Shown: positions 17,205 through 25,883 of the stretch, in pieces
Layout: each line of letters opens with the position of its first letter
How positions within the stretch are numbered: the stretch's first letter is position 1
From: Amycolatopsis australiensis
GTDB lineage: Bacteria > Actinomycetota > Actinomycetes > Mycobacteriales > Pseudonocardiaceae
Direction of reading: 5' to 3'
Assembly: GCF_900119165.1 (NCBI RefSeq)
Contig: NZ_FPJG01000006.1
Location: 4,588,001 to 4,652,000, forward strand
Length of the DNA: 64,000 nucleotides
The notes under the pieces: generated by a model
The model's input: only the letters and a program-made list of their open reading frames with translations
The model's database searches: none
Told to the model about the DNA's origin: nothing
Made by a program: the position numbers and the translations under genes

Positions 17205-18128
17205 TCAGCGCGGTGGATGGCCGGTGACGCCGGCGGCGACCCGCGCCAGCAGTTCGCGCAGGTACCGGTGCTCGGGATCGTGCTCGTACATCGGGTGCCA
17301 CCAGACCGCCTCGACCAGGGGACCGGCTTCGAACGGGCACGGCAGCGCCCGCACGTTCGCGTCGGCCGGGATGCGGTCGGCGAGCCGTCGCTGCAGCAGC
17401 GCGACCCGGTCGGTCCCGGCGACGAGACCCGGGACGGTCAGGAAGTTCTCCGTGACCACCTGGACGTGCGGTTCGATGCCGAGGATCCGCATCTGCAGCG
17501 CGGCCGGCGTCGACGCGGTGGGCCCGTGGTAGGTGGCCACCCAGGGCATGGTCCGCAGCTGCTCCACCGTGAGTCCCGTCTCGGCCGCCGGGTGGCCGGC
17601 GTCGATCAGGCAGACCCAGTCGTCGCGGTGGAGGTCCTGGTGCGGCAGGCCGTCGAGGAAACCGTGCGGCAGCACGAGCAGATCGATGCCGGTGAGGGAC
17701 TGGCGCGCGTTGTCGACGATCGCCGGGGTGTTGGCGACGAACCGCACGCGGGCACCGGGTGCCTCCTGCGTCAGGGCGGCCGCGAGCGCGACGCCGAGCA
17801 CCGCGACGCCGTAGTCGCTCATGGCGAGGGAAAACTCCCGGGAGGTGGTGGCCGGGTCGAAGTCCGGTTCGGCGGCGAAGACGCGTTCGACGCCGTTCAC
17901 CGCGGTTCGCACGCGTCCGCGCAGCTGGACGGCCAGCGGCGTGAGGCGGTACTGGTTGCCGTGGCGGGCCAGCAGGTCGTCGCCGAAGTGCCGGCGCAGC
18001 CTGGCGAGCTGCGCGGAGACCGCGGGCTGGCTGAGGCCGACCTGGTCGGCGGCCCGGCTGACGCTGCGGTGTTCGAGCAACGCGTCGAGCGTCACCAGCA
18101 GGTTCAGGTCCAGGCTCGCGAGGTTCAC
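17205..18128 (-). CDS. LysR-family transcriptional regulator
   Basis: 307 residues with the usual LysR layout: an N-terminal winged helix-turn-helix (LDLNLLVTLDALLEHRSVSRAADQVGLSQPAVSAQLARLR) and a C-terminal inducer-binding domain. GTG 18128 is the start that begins the HTH directly (VNLASLDLNLL). The protein resembles the NodD/LinR-like subgroup that controls aromatic catabolism. It is divergent from the ring-cleavage operon at 18214 onward, and an inverted repeat in the 85-bp gap is a fitting binding site. It probably activates that operon in response to a pathway intermediate. Confidence 0.93.
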   Translation of the reverse strand: MNLASLDLNLLVTLDALLEHRSVSRAADQVGLSQPAVSAQLARLRRHFGDDLLARHGNQYRLTPLAVQLRGRVRTAVNGVERVFAAEPDFDPATTSREFSLAMSDYGVAVLGVALAAALTQEAPGARVRFVANTPAIVDNARQSLTGIDLLVLPHGFLDGLPHQDLHRDDWVCLIDAGHPAAETGLTVEQLRTMPWVATYHGPTASTPAALQMRILGIEPHVQVVTENFLTVPGLVAGTDRVALLQRRLADRIPADANVRALPCPFEAGPLVEAVWWHPMYEHDPEHRYLRELLARVAAGVTGHPPR

Positions 18129-18148
18129 CCACCGAGCGTATCCATCGG

Positions 18149-18167
18149 GCTGATAACCCGCATCAGC
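18149..18167. promoter_or_regulatory. LysR-type operator
   Basis: GCTGAT-N7-ATCAGC, a perfect dyad in the divergent region between the LysR gene and the ring-cleavage operon. Confidence 0.6.
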
Positions 18168-18213
18168 TATTTCGTCTTCCCTGATGCCCCGGGGATGCCG
18201 GACCGTGAGCGGC

Positions 18214-19176
18214 ATGGACCGCACCGATCCCGAAGCCGCGATCGCCGCCGCGGCGAAGCGCTGTTCGAACTGGGGCCGCTGGGGCGCCGACGACGTCCTC
18301 GGCACCCTGAACTTCCTCGACGACACCAAGCGCCGCGAAGGTGCGGCCCTGGTCCGTCGCGGCGTCAGCTTCGCGCTGTCGCAGCGGTTCGAGGCGGACG
18401 GCCCGCAGAAGGGCTGGCGACGGCGGACGAACCCGGTGCACACCATGCTGGACACCGGCCTCGACGCCGAACGCGGCACGCAAGGCTTCCCGCACGGGAT
18501 CGGCGGCGCCGACGACGTGGTGTTCATGCCGCTGCAGGCGTCGACGCAGTGGGACGGGCTCGGGCACATCTTCGACCACGGCGTGGCGTGGAACGGCCGC
18601 CGGGCCGGGGACGTCGTGACCGGTGAAGGCGATCGCGTCACCGGGATCGAGACGGCGTCGGGCCGGATCGCCGGACGCGGGGTCCTGCTCGACGCCGGCC
18701 GCGCGCTCGGCACGGACGGCGAGCTGCCGGACGGGTTCGCGATCACCGTGGCGCACCTCGAGGAAACGATGGCCGCGCAAGGGGAAACCGCGCGCGTCGG
18801 CCGGGGCGACCTGCTCCTGGTGCGGACCGGGCGGCTCGCCCGGGCGCGCCGCGAGGGCTGGGGCGACTACGCGGGCGGCCCCGCGCCCGGGCTCTCGTTC
18901 ACCACCGCGGAATGGCTCCACGACACCGAGATCGCCGCGATCGCCACCGACACCTGGGGGTTCGAGGTCCGGCCCAACGAGTTCGACGACGCGTTCCAGC
19001 CGCTGCACCAGGTCGCCATCCCGCACATCGGGTTGTTCCTCGGGGAGATGTGGGATCTCGACGCCCTCGCGGCGGACTGCGCCGCCGACGGCCGCTACGA
19101 ATTCTGGCTGACCGCCGACCCGCTTCCGGTGACCGGGGCGGTCGGCGCGCCGGTCGCGCCCATCGCCGTCAAGTAG
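18214..19176 (+). CDS. Cyclase-family (kynurenine formamidase-like) metal-dependent hydrolase
   Basis: 320 residues of the PF04199 cyclase/KynB superfamily as found in actinobacterial catabolic clusters. The conserved STQWDGLGHIFD segment (about residues 108-119) replaces the textbook HxGTHxDxPxH motif, as in many 'cyclase family' proteins. Members hydrolyse amide or lactone bonds with a divalent metal. ATG 18214 is chosen (preceded by GTGAGCGGC); an in-frame GTG at 18205 and ATG at 18184 are also possible. First gene of the LysR-controlled operon, so it may open the substrate ring or remove an N-acyl group. Confidence 0.78.
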   Translation: MDRTDPEAAIAAAAKRCSNWGRWGADDVLGTLNFLDDTKRREGAALVRRGVSFALSQRFEADGPQKGWRRRTNPVHTMLDTGLDAERGTQGFPHGIGGADDVVFMPLQASTQWDGLGHIFDHGVAWNGRRAGDVVTGEGDRVTGIETASGRIAGRGVLLDAGRALGTDGELPDGFAITVAHLEETMAAQGETARVGRGDLLLVRTGRLARARREGWGDYAGGPAPGLSFTTAEWLHDTEIAAIATDTWGFEVRPNEFDDAFQPLHQVAIPHIGLFLGEMWDLDALAADCAADGRYEFWLTADPLPVTGAVGAPVAPIAVK

Positions 19177-19201
19177 CTCCCGGACCGGACGAAGGAGTCC
19201 C

Positions 19202-20326
19202 ATGCCCGCCGTGCACACCGTCCTCGTGGTCGGCAGTGGTCTCGCCGGCGCCGCCGCCGCGATCCATCTCGCCGGTCACGGCGTCGCGGTCGACCTGATC
19301 GAGCTCAAGCCGGACATCACCGCCATCGGCTCGGGAATCACCCTGCAGGGCAACGCCTTGCGCGAGCTGCGCAAGCTCGGCGTCTGGGAACCGGTCCGGG
19401 AGCAGGGCTTCGGTTTCGACAGCCTCGGGCTCCGCGCCGCGGACGGCACCCTGCTCGCGGAGTTCCCCGATGCGCGCACCGGTGGCCCGGATCTGCCCGC
19501 TTCGCTGGGGATGCCTCGGCCGGCCTTGGCGCGGATCCTGCACGAGCGCGCCGCCTCGGCCGGGGTGAAGGCCCGGTTCGGGCTGACCGTGACCGCGCTG
19601 GCGCAGCGCGCGAGCGGGGTCGACGTCACCTTCTCCGACGGCTCGGCCGGCCGCTACGACCTCGTGGTCGGCGCCGACGGGATCCGCTCGGCGGTCCGCC
19701 GGCTGGTGGGCGTCGAGGCGGAGATCCGGCCGACGGGCATGGGCATCTGGCGCGCGTTCGGCCCGCGTCCGGCGTCGGTGACCCGGACCGACCTGTTTTA
19801 CGGCGGCCCGTCCTACATCGCGGGCTACTGTCCGACCAGCGAGGACACGCTCTACGCCTACGTCGTGGAGGACGCGCAGGACCGCAGCGGCCTGTCCCCG
19901 GCGGACCAGCTCGCGACCATGCGGGAACTCGCTGCCGCGTACCACGGCCCGTGGGACGACATCCGGGCCACGCTCACCGACGCGTCGCGGGTCAACTACA
20001 CCTTGTTCGAGACCCACGTCCTGCCGGCACCGTGGCACCGGGGGCGGGTGGTGCTGATCGGTGACGCCGCGCATTCCTGCCCGCCGACCCTGGCCCAGGG
20101 CGGGGCCCAAGCGCTCGAAGACGCCGCGGTCCTGACCGAGCTGCTGCTCACCGCCGGCACCCTCGACGACCACGTCTGGTCCGCGTTCACCGAGCGCCGC
20201 TGCGCGCGGGCGGCGACGGTGGCCGAGGCGTCCGTCCAGCTCGGACAGTGGCTGCTCGACCACGAGCAGGGCGACGTCCCCGGGCTGATGGGCCGGATCG
20301 CCGCCCTGGTCACCCAGCCCGCCTGA
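19202..20326 (+). CDS. FAD-dependent aromatic monooxygenase
   Basis: 374-residue class A flavoprotein monooxygenase (PHBH/salicylate hydroxylase group). Motifs: FAD dinucleotide fold VVGSGLAGAAAAIHLAGHG, the DG motif LVVGADGIRSAVR and the GD motif VVLIGDAAHSCPPTLAQGG. It hydroxylates an aromatic or N-heteroaromatic ring with NAD(P)H and O2, typically giving a catecholic product. Starts 25 bp after the cyclase gene behind GAAGGAG. In this operon it would prepare the diol for the extradiol dioxygenase encoded next. The closest characterised relatives cannot be fixed without a search; pyridine-diol hydroxylases are one possibility. Confidence 0.9.
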   Translation: MPAVHTVLVVGSGLAGAAAAIHLAGHGVAVDLIELKPDITAIGSGITLQGNALRELRKLGVWEPVREQGFGFDSLGLRAADGTLLAEFPDARTGGPDLPASLGMPRPALARILHERAASAGVKARFGLTVTALAQRASGVDVTFSDGSAGRYDLVVGADGIRSAVRRLVGVEAEIRPTGMGIWRAFGPRPASVTRTDLFYGGPSYIAGYCPTSEDTLYAYVVEDAQDRSGLSPADQLATMRELAAAYHGPWDDIRATLTDASRVNYTLFETHVLPAPWHRGRVVLIGDAAHSCPPTLAQGGAQALEDAAVLTELLLTAGTLDDHVWSAFTERRCARAATVAEASVQLGQWLLDHEQGDVPGLMGRIAALVTQPA

Positions 20327-20343
20327 CTCCGGAGGAGAACGAG

Positions 20344-21270
20344 ATGATCACCCACCTGCGGCACGTCGACCTAGCCGTGCCGGACCTGGCCCGCCAGCGG
20401 GACTTCTACACCGGCGCCTGGGGCCTGAAGACCGAGCACACCGACACCGGCGTCGCGTTCCTCGCCGCCGAAGGCTCGCCCGAGCAGTACGTGGTGCGGC
20501 TGCGCCAGGCCGGCGACAAGCGGATCGACCTGATCGCGTTCGGTGTCGCCACTTCGTCCGATGTGGACACTTTCGCGGACCGGCTGACCACCGCGGGCGT
20601 GACGCTCGTCCACGAGCCCCGTGCCCTGCACACGCCGGGCGGGGGCTACGGGTTCCGGTTCTTCGACAACGAGGGCCGCACGGTCGAGATCAGTGCCGGC
20701 GTCGCGGTCCGCGCGCACCGCAAGATCGAGGCGGGCGAGTCCGTGCCGGTCCGCCTGTCCCATGTCGTGATCAACTCGGCGAACCCCGAGGCGACCCGCG
20801 CGTTCTACGAGAAGCACCTCGGGTTCCGGCTGTCGGACATCCTGATGCACCCCCGGATGGGGGAGATGATGTGGTTCCTGCGGATCAACTCGTGGCACCA
20901 CAGCATGGCCATCGCCCGCTGCCCGCACCCGTCGCTGCACCACGTGTCGTTCGAGATGCGCGGGCTGGACGAGTACATGCGCGGCACCGGACGGCTCCTG
21001 CGCGCGGGCGTCGAGAAGATCTGGGGACCCGGCAGGCACCTGGCCGGCAACAACACCTTCAGCTACTTCCTCGACCCGCACGGCAACACGATGGAGTACA
21101 CCACCGAGCTGGAGCACGTCGACGAGGACACCTGGCACCCGCACCGCTACGACTTCAGCGATCCCGAGGTGTCCGACCAGTGGGGAACGGCGAACGCGAT
21201 GAACGAGTTCGTCGCGCGGCGGTCCTTCAACGACCCCGACAAGGGCCTGTTCGTGGCCCCGCCGGTCTGA
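20344..21270 (+). CDS. Extradiol ring-cleavage dioxygenase (VOC, type I)
   Basis: 308 residues, two VOC modules as in catechol 2,3-dioxygenases. The C-terminal module holds the 2-His-1-carboxylate Fe(II) site: H140 (VRLSHVVIN), H200 (SLHHVSFEM) and E251 (GNTMEYTTE). It opens catecholic rings next to the hydroxyls with O2. GGAGGAG stands before ATG 20344. Its stop overlaps the start of the FAA-hydrolase gene (TGATG), so they are translated together. The C-terminal tail WHPHRYDFSDPEVSDQWGTAN is longer than in classic XylE. The substrate is probably the product of the upstream monooxygenase. Confidence 0.9.
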   Translation: MITHLRHVDLAVPDLARQRDFYTGAWGLKTEHTDTGVAFLAAEGSPEQYVVRLRQAGDKRIDLIAFGVATSSDVDTFADRLTTAGVTLVHEPRALHTPGGGYGFRFFDNEGRTVEISAGVAVRAHRKIEAGESVPVRLSHVVINSANPEATRAFYEKHLGFRLSDILMHPRMGEMMWFLRINSWHHSMAIARCPHPSLHHVSFEMRGLDEYMRGTGRLLRAGVEKIWGPGRHLAGNNTFSYFLDPHGNTMEYTTELEHVDEDTWHPHRYDFSDPEVSDQWGTANAMNEFVARRSFNDPDKGLFVAPPV

Positions 21271-22186
21271 TGCGGTTCGCCACCTACGAGCACGGCGGAA
21301 CCGTGCACGCGGGCGTCGTTTCCGGCGACGGCGTCCACGCGTTCCCGGCCGGGGTGACCGTGCTGGACCTGGTTCGCGGTGGCCTGCCCGCCGCCCTCGA
21401 CGCCGGCGCGTCCGTCCTCGGCGGACCGGCGGTGCCCTTGGCGGCGGTGCGGCTGCTGCCGCCACTCGACCCGCCGAGCGTCCGCGACTTCGTCGCCTTC
21501 GAGGAGCACGTCGAGGGCATGGTCGCGCCGGGTGCCGTGCCCCCGGAGTGGTACGAGGCGCCGACGTTCTACTTCACCAACCCCACCGCGCTGGTCGGCG
21601 CGCACGACGACGTGCCGATCCCGCCCGGGGCACGGCTGTTCGACTTCGAGCTGGAGGTCGCCGCCGTGCTGGGGCCCGGCGAGATCTTCGGCTACACGAT
21701 CTTCAACGACTGGTCCGCCCGCGATCTCCAGCGCCGCGAGATGAAGGTCAACCTGGGGCCGGCCAAGGGCAAGGATTCGGCGACGACGCTCGGGCGTGGC
21801 TGGTCACGGCCGACGAACTGCAGCCGTACCGCGACGCGGACGGCTTCCTGGCCCTCGGCATGCGGGTGGCGGTCAACGGCCGCGAAGCGGGCCACGACCT
21901 GCTGTCCAACATGGGCTGGCCGTTCGAGGAACTGGCCGCCTACGCGGGCCGGGGCACGCGGCTGCGCGCCGGTGACGTCCTGGGCTCCGGGACCTGCGGC
22001 AACGGCGGTTGCCTGGCGGAGCTGTGGGGCCGTCGCGGGACGCCGGATCCGCCGCCGCTGCGGCCCGGCGACGTCGTGGAGATGACTGTCGAGGGCATCG
22101 GGACGATCCGCAACACCGTTGTCGAAGGCGTCACGCTGCCGCCGGTCCGGCCCGCCCGGCCCCGGCCGAGACGGCGGTCCCGGTGA
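21270..22186 (+). pseudogene. Fumarylacetoacetate-hydrolase-family gene with a frameshift
   Basis: The N-terminal part (MRFATYEHGGTVHAGVV to GKDSATTLG) and the C-terminal part (WLVTADELQPYRDADG to the stop at 22186) are in different frames. A single C missing near 21794-21796 (GGGCG where GGGCCG would give LGPWLVTADEL) explains the break. FAA-hydrolase motifs are otherwise good: DFELEVAAVLG, FGYTIFNDWSARDLQ, GSGTCGNGG. The stretch between ELEVAAVLG and FGYTIFNDW looks about 15 residues shorter than usual. Enzymes of this family hydrolyse or hydrate ring-cleavage products. Either the operon is broken here or this is a sequencing error; the intact genes on both sides favour caution. Confidence 0.8.
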
Positions 22187-22247
22187 CCGGCAACGCCGGC
22201 GCCGCCCGGGTTCCGGGCCGCGCCACCCGAACCTGAAAGGAAGATCC

Positions 22248-23426
22248 GTGTTCGAATACTTCCCCGGCAACTACGTGTGGAACCTCGGCGTGGTCGCGGC
22301 CCTCAACAGCGGGGGCCTGATCGACGAGGTGGACCGCGCCTGCCGGCCCATCCGCGAAGCCGCGGCCCGGGGCTCGGACGCCGGGACGCCGGATTTCCTG
22401 CGCGCCTGGACCGCACTCACCGACCAGCTCGTGACCCAGGCGGAACAGGCCGAAAAGGCCGGGCACACCCGCACCGCCGGTGACCTGTACTTCCGGGCCG
22501 CGAACTACCTCTGCCAGGCCGAGCGCATGCTCGCCCACTCGGACCCGGACCGGCTGCCGACCTACCGGCGCGTCCTCGAACTCGCGCAGAAGTCCTTCGA
22601 CCTGCGCGACCGGCGGATCTCCCGGGTCGCGGTCCCGTACGAAGGAACGACCCTGCCGGGCTACCTTTCCCTCGCCCCGGCCACCGACGCCGGGCCGGCG
22701 CCGGTGATCGTCCTCGTCAACGGCCTGGATTCGACCAAGGAGCACATGTACAGCTCCGCGCATTGGCGGGAGCTGGCCGACCGGGGTGTTTCGTGCCTGA
22801 TGCTCGACCAGCCCGGCACGGGTGAAGCCTTGCGCCTGCAGGGCCTCATCGCCCGCATCGACGCCGAAGCCTGGGCGGGCGCCGCTGTCGACTGGCTCGA
22901 AACACGGTCCGAAGTGGACAGGAGCCGGATCGGCATCGTCGGCTGGTCCCTGGGCGGTTACTACGCACCGCGCGCCGCGGCGTTCGAGAAGCGGTTCGCG
23001 CTCTGCGTCGCCTGGGGCGCCAACCACAACTGGGGCGCGGTGCAGCGCCGCCGTCTCGAACGCGAAGGCGAGCGGCCGGTGCCGCACTACTGGGAGCACG
23101 TGCTGTGGGTGTGGGGTCACGACGACCTGGACGAGTTCATCGCCTTCGCCGACGACGTCCACCTGGACGGCGTGGCGGAGAAGATCACCGTGCCGTTCCT
23201 GATCGCGCACGGCGAGAAGGACCGCCAGATCCCGCTCGAGTACGCCCACCGCTCCTACGACCAGGCCGTCAACTCACCGCGGCGCGAGCTGCGGGTGTTC
23301 ACCCCGGAGGAGGGCGCGACCGAGCACATCGGACTCGACCACCTGCCCCACGTGAGCACGTTCGTCGCGGACTGGGTCGCCGACACCTTCGAGGCGATCG
23401 GCTCCCGTCAGGAGACGGCGGTGTAG
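22248..23426 (+). CDS. Alpha/beta hydrolase, C-C bond hydrolase-like (DHPON hydrolase/FrsA group)
   Basis: 392 residues. A helical N-terminal region (about 1-125) precedes an alpha/beta hydrolase domain with nucleophile Ser about 234 (VGWSLGGYYA), Asp in HGEKDRQIP and His in IGLDHLPH. This build, with a long N-terminal cap, resembles 2,6-dihydroxypseudooxynicotine hydrolase of nicotine degradation and DUF1100/FrsA proteins. GTG 22248 follows AAAGGAAG. As the last gene of the LysR operon it may cut a C-C bond of a ring or side-chain ketone. The N-heteroaromatic link is suggested by this gene alone and is an inference. Confidence 0.8.
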   Translation: MFEYFPGNYVWNLGVVAALNSGGLIDEVDRACRPIREAAARGSDAGTPDFLRAWTALTDQLVTQAEQAEKAGHTRTAGDLYFRAANYLCQAERMLAHSDPDRLPTYRRVLELAQKSFDLRDRRISRVAVPYEGTTLPGYLSLAPATDAGPAPVIVLVNGLDSTKEHMYSSAHWRELADRGVSCLMLDQPGTGEALRLQGLIARIDAEAWAGAAVDWLETRSEVDRSRIGIVGWSLGGYYAPRAAAFEKRFALCVAWGANHNWGAVQRRRLEREGERPVPHYWEHVLWVWGHDDLDEFIAFADDVHLDGVAEKITVPFLIAHGEKDRQIPLEYAHRSYDQAVNSPRRELRVFTPEEGATEHIGLDHLPHVSTFVADWVADTFEAIGSRQETAV

Positions 23427-23509
23427 CCGGGGTCGCGAGCGCGGGGCCGTTAACCGGATCGTGACAGGCCGGGGCGCGCGGGGTAAAACAACGCGCGAAT
23501 GCTGGCCGC

Positions 23510-24271
23510 ATGAGCGAAGCCGAGGTACCACGAAAGCGCGCCCGGACGTCGATGAGCCGTGAGCTGGTCGAACTCGCGGCCCTGTTCATCGCCACCGGGG
23601 TCGCCGATCTGTTCGTCAGCACGTTGTCGCACAACCGCGTCGGGCCGGTCGTGTTGTTCGGGCTCGGGGTGCTGCTGATCGTCACCGCCGCGGGGCGCCG
23701 GTGGATCCACCGGCCGGTGCCGGCGCGCGGCCGGCCGCCGCGGACCGGGGTGGCGTGGCGGGTGCGCGCCACGGTGCGGGACGTGCCGGGCAGCTTGGCG
23801 GCGGTGACGGCCGCGCTGGCGGCGCACCGCTACGACATCGTCTCGTTGCAGGTGCTGGCGGTGCCGGCGGGAGTGGTCGACGAGTTCCTGGTCCGGGCCC
23901 CGGAAGGCACGACGGCGGCGGACATCGCCTCGGTGACGGAACGCGGCGGCGGCCGGGAGGTCCGGGTGGTCGCGGCGGACGTGCACGAGTTCGTGGACCT
24001 GCCGACCCGGGTGTTGACGATCGCGGCGGCCCCGGACCTCGACCGGGACCGGCTGCTGCGCGCGGTCCTGGGCGATTGCCGGATCGAATCGAGCCCGGCC
24101 GGCCGCCGGGCGAAGGGGGCGGATGGCGCGGTGTTGCGGTTGCCGGACCGGGACGGCGGGTTGGTGGTGACGCGGTCGTTGCCGTTCACGCCGGTGGAGT
24201 GCGCGCGGGCCGAAGCCGCGCTGGCGCTTGCGCGCCGCCTCGCGGAGCTCCCGGCTGATGGCCGGGGTTAG
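23510..24271 (+). CDS. ACT-domain protein with two membrane helices
   Basis: 253 residues. Two N-terminal hydrophobic segments (about 20-40, ELVELAALFIATGVADLFVS; about 45-61, GPVVLFGLGVLLIVTAA) precede an ACT domain (about 80-150, WRVRATVRDVPGSLAAVTAAL), the ligand-binding fold usually sensing amino acids. The C-terminal part (about 155-250) may be a second, divergent regulatory domain. The function is unknown; membrane-anchored ACT proteins in actinobacteria are rarely characterised. ATG 23510 has no strong ribosome site; an ATG 14 codons in is an alternative. It stands 83 bp after the ring-cleavage operon and is followed by ~450 bp without a confident gene. Confidence 0.7.
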   Translation: MSEAEVPRKRARTSMSRELVELAALFIATGVADLFVSTLSHNRVGPVVLFGLGVLLIVTAAGRRWIHRPVPARGRPPRTGVAWRVRATVRDVPGSLAAVTAALAAHRYDIVSLQVLAVPAGVVDEFLVRAPEGTTAADIASVTERGGGREVRVVAADVHEFVDLPTRVLTIAAAPDLDRDRLLRAVLGDCRIESSPAGRRAKGADGAVLRLPDRDGGLVVTRSLPFTPVECARAEAALALARRLAELPADGRG

Positions 24272-24722
24272 CGGGCGCCGGCGCTGATCAGGTGCAGGCT
24301 GCCGTCTCGTGCGCTGATGGCTCGGCCGAGCCGGGTGTCACCGGCGCGCGTGGCGTCCCGACCGGGCGTGCGTCCCGGCGCCGGGCTGGCGGCGAGGAGC
24401 ACTTTCCGTGTCGTCCTCGTCGGCGACCGGCCGGTAAGCCGGCTGGAGGAACAGGCTCCCGTAGCGGTCGTCCTGTGGCTTGCTCAGTCCGCCCGCGCGG
24501 GGCTCTTCGACCACGGGATGGCTGAACAGCGAAATGTCCATTGTGGAGGTGATGAGAAATTCCTTCCTGGTGCCACCGCAACCGGAATCAGACCGCGAGG
24601 TGGCAGGTGATCCGCCCGCCGATGAACCGGCACGAGCGTGATCCGATGACGAGAAGCCGAAACAGCTCCCCGAAGGCCGCGGGAAAGCGGCCGGGCTCCC
24701 TCAGCCTACACCGCCGCGGCCC
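24272..24722. other. Gene-poor stretch, no confident gene
   Basis: About 450 bp between the ACT-domain gene and the convergent apbE gene. Its base composition is slightly lower in GC than the flanks. One minus-strand frame (24338-24541, MDISLFSHPVVEEPRAGG...) reads like protein sequence and stays open upstream of its ATG, but has no ribosome site and no known family. A GGAGGTG at 24545-24551 is followed too closely by ATG 24552 to be convincing. It may be a decayed gene. Confidence 0.4.
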
Positions 24723-25451
24723 TCAGCACAGCCAGCGGCCCACCCCGCCGGCCGTGACGACGAAGATCCGGTGGCCCGGCACCGGTACCGCCCACTCGGC
24801 GACGCCGTGGCCCATCGCCACTCCCGCGGTCGCGTAGACGTCGGCGCGGGTGAGGGACGGGCCGGTCACCGTGACCGCCGCCAGGTCGCGCGCCGGGGCT
24901 CCCGTCAGCGGGTCGATGATGTGCGTGCCGCGCTCGGCGGTGCCGGACGTCGCGACTGCGATGTCGCGGCCCGTGACCGTCGTCAGGATCCGGTGGGGGT
25001 CGGCCGGGTCGGTGACGCCCACCCGCCACGGCCTGCCCGGGGCCGCTTCGCCCGCGAGCCACACGTCGCCGCCGCCGTTGATCGCGTGGTTCGGGCTTCC
25101 GTGGCCGCGCAGCAGCGCGGCCGCCCGCTCGATCGCCCAGCCTTTGACCAGGCCCGTCGGGTCCGGGGCGCCGCGCCAGCGTGCCGTGAAGTACCCGCCC
25201 GTCTCGGCCTCGTAGCCGTCGCACAGCGCGAGCACCTCCGCCACGAGCGGGTCCGCGTCCGCGAGCCGGAGCGTGCCGTCGCGGTACCGGCTGAGGTCGC
25301 TGCCGGGCGAAAACGTGCTGAACAGCGCGTCGGCCCGGTGCAGCCAGGCGACGGCTTCGGCGATCGGCGCCGCCCAGTCTCCCGGGTCGCGGACGTCGAT
25401 GGTGAACACCGTGCCCATGCAGTGCTCGACGTGCACGGTCCGCGCGGTCAC
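24723..25451 (-). CDS. apbE: FAD:protein FMN transferase ApbE
   Basis: 242 residues, compact ApbE. Motifs: HCMGTVFTIDV at the N-terminus, DPTGLVKGWAIERA, and the nucleotide/Mg site HAINGGGDVW and ATSGTAERGTHIIDPLTG. ApbE moves FMN from FAD to a Thr of D-x-x-(S/T)-G-A-(T/S) in a partner protein. Exactly such a partner is encoded immediately upstream, and the two genes overlap by GTGA, so the substrate is evident. No lipobox or signal peptide is seen, unlike Gram-negative lipoprotein ApbE. Third gene of the module 27257-24723. Confidence 0.93.
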   Translation of the reverse strand: MTARTVHVEHCMGTVFTIDVRDPGDWAAPIAEAVAWLHRADALFSTFSPGSDLSRYRDGTLRLADADPLVAEVLALCDGYEAETGGYFTARWRGAPDPTGLVKGWAIERAAALLRGHGSPNHAINGGGDVWLAGEAAPGRPWRVGVTDPADPHRILTTVTGRDIAVATSGTAERGTHIIDPLTGAPARDLAAVTVTGPSLTRADVYATAGVAMGHGVAEWAVPVPGHRIFVVTAGGVGRWLC

Positions 25452-25870
25452 GAGATGCCGGCCTTGTCGAGCGCGCTCTGCAGCGACCTGACGTAGCCGT
25501 CGGAGGTGTACGTCGCGCCGGACACCATGTCGATGTCGGCGTTGCCCGCCCGCGCGGCCTCCTGGTTGAGCTGCGGGATGGCGTAGGCGTTGATCTCCTG
25601 GTCGCGCGGGTTCTCGGTCGGGTATTCGACGGCCGACACCGCGGTGACCTTGCCGTTCTCGACGGTGATCCGGACCTGGACGGGACCGAACCGCGTGTCG
25701 GCGGCGTCCCCGGTGACCGTGCCGCCGCCGGTGGCGGCCGTGGCGCCGCTGCCGCCGCTGACCGCCGACGGCGGGGTGGCCGCGGCCGTCGTCGTCGGGT
25801 GGGTCTTGAACGACAGCAGCAGCACCAGCCCGGTGATCGTGCCGGCGAAGGCGAAGAGGACCCGTTTCAT
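25448..25870 (-). CDS. FMN-binding domain protein (covalent flavin carrier), membrane-anchored
   Basis: 140 residues. An N-terminal hydrophobic segment (about 3-20) anchors or exports it; a Ser/Thr/Gly-rich linker leads to an FMN_bind domain (about 58-140). The flavinylation motif D114-M-V-S-G-A-T120 is perfect, so Thr120 should carry FMN attached by ApbE, the next gene. It starts 13 bp after the reductase gene. Such small extracytoplasmic flavoproteins receive electrons from membrane reductases and pass them to outside acceptors or quinone-like partners; the acceptor here is unknown. Confidence 0.92.
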   Translation of the reverse strand: MKRVLFAFAGTITGLVLLLSFKTHPTTTAAATPPSAVSGGSGATAATGGGTVTGDAADTRFGPVQVRITVENGKVTAVSAVEYPTENPRDQEINAYAIPQLNQEAARAGNADIDMVSGATYTSDGYVRSLQSALDKAGIS

Positions 25871-25883
25871 GGGGAGGCCTTTC

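Noticed and set aside
24545..24650. A 30-residue ORF from ATG 24552 behind GGAGGTG
   Set aside because: The ribosome site is only about two bases from the ATG, and the peptide has no supporting context.
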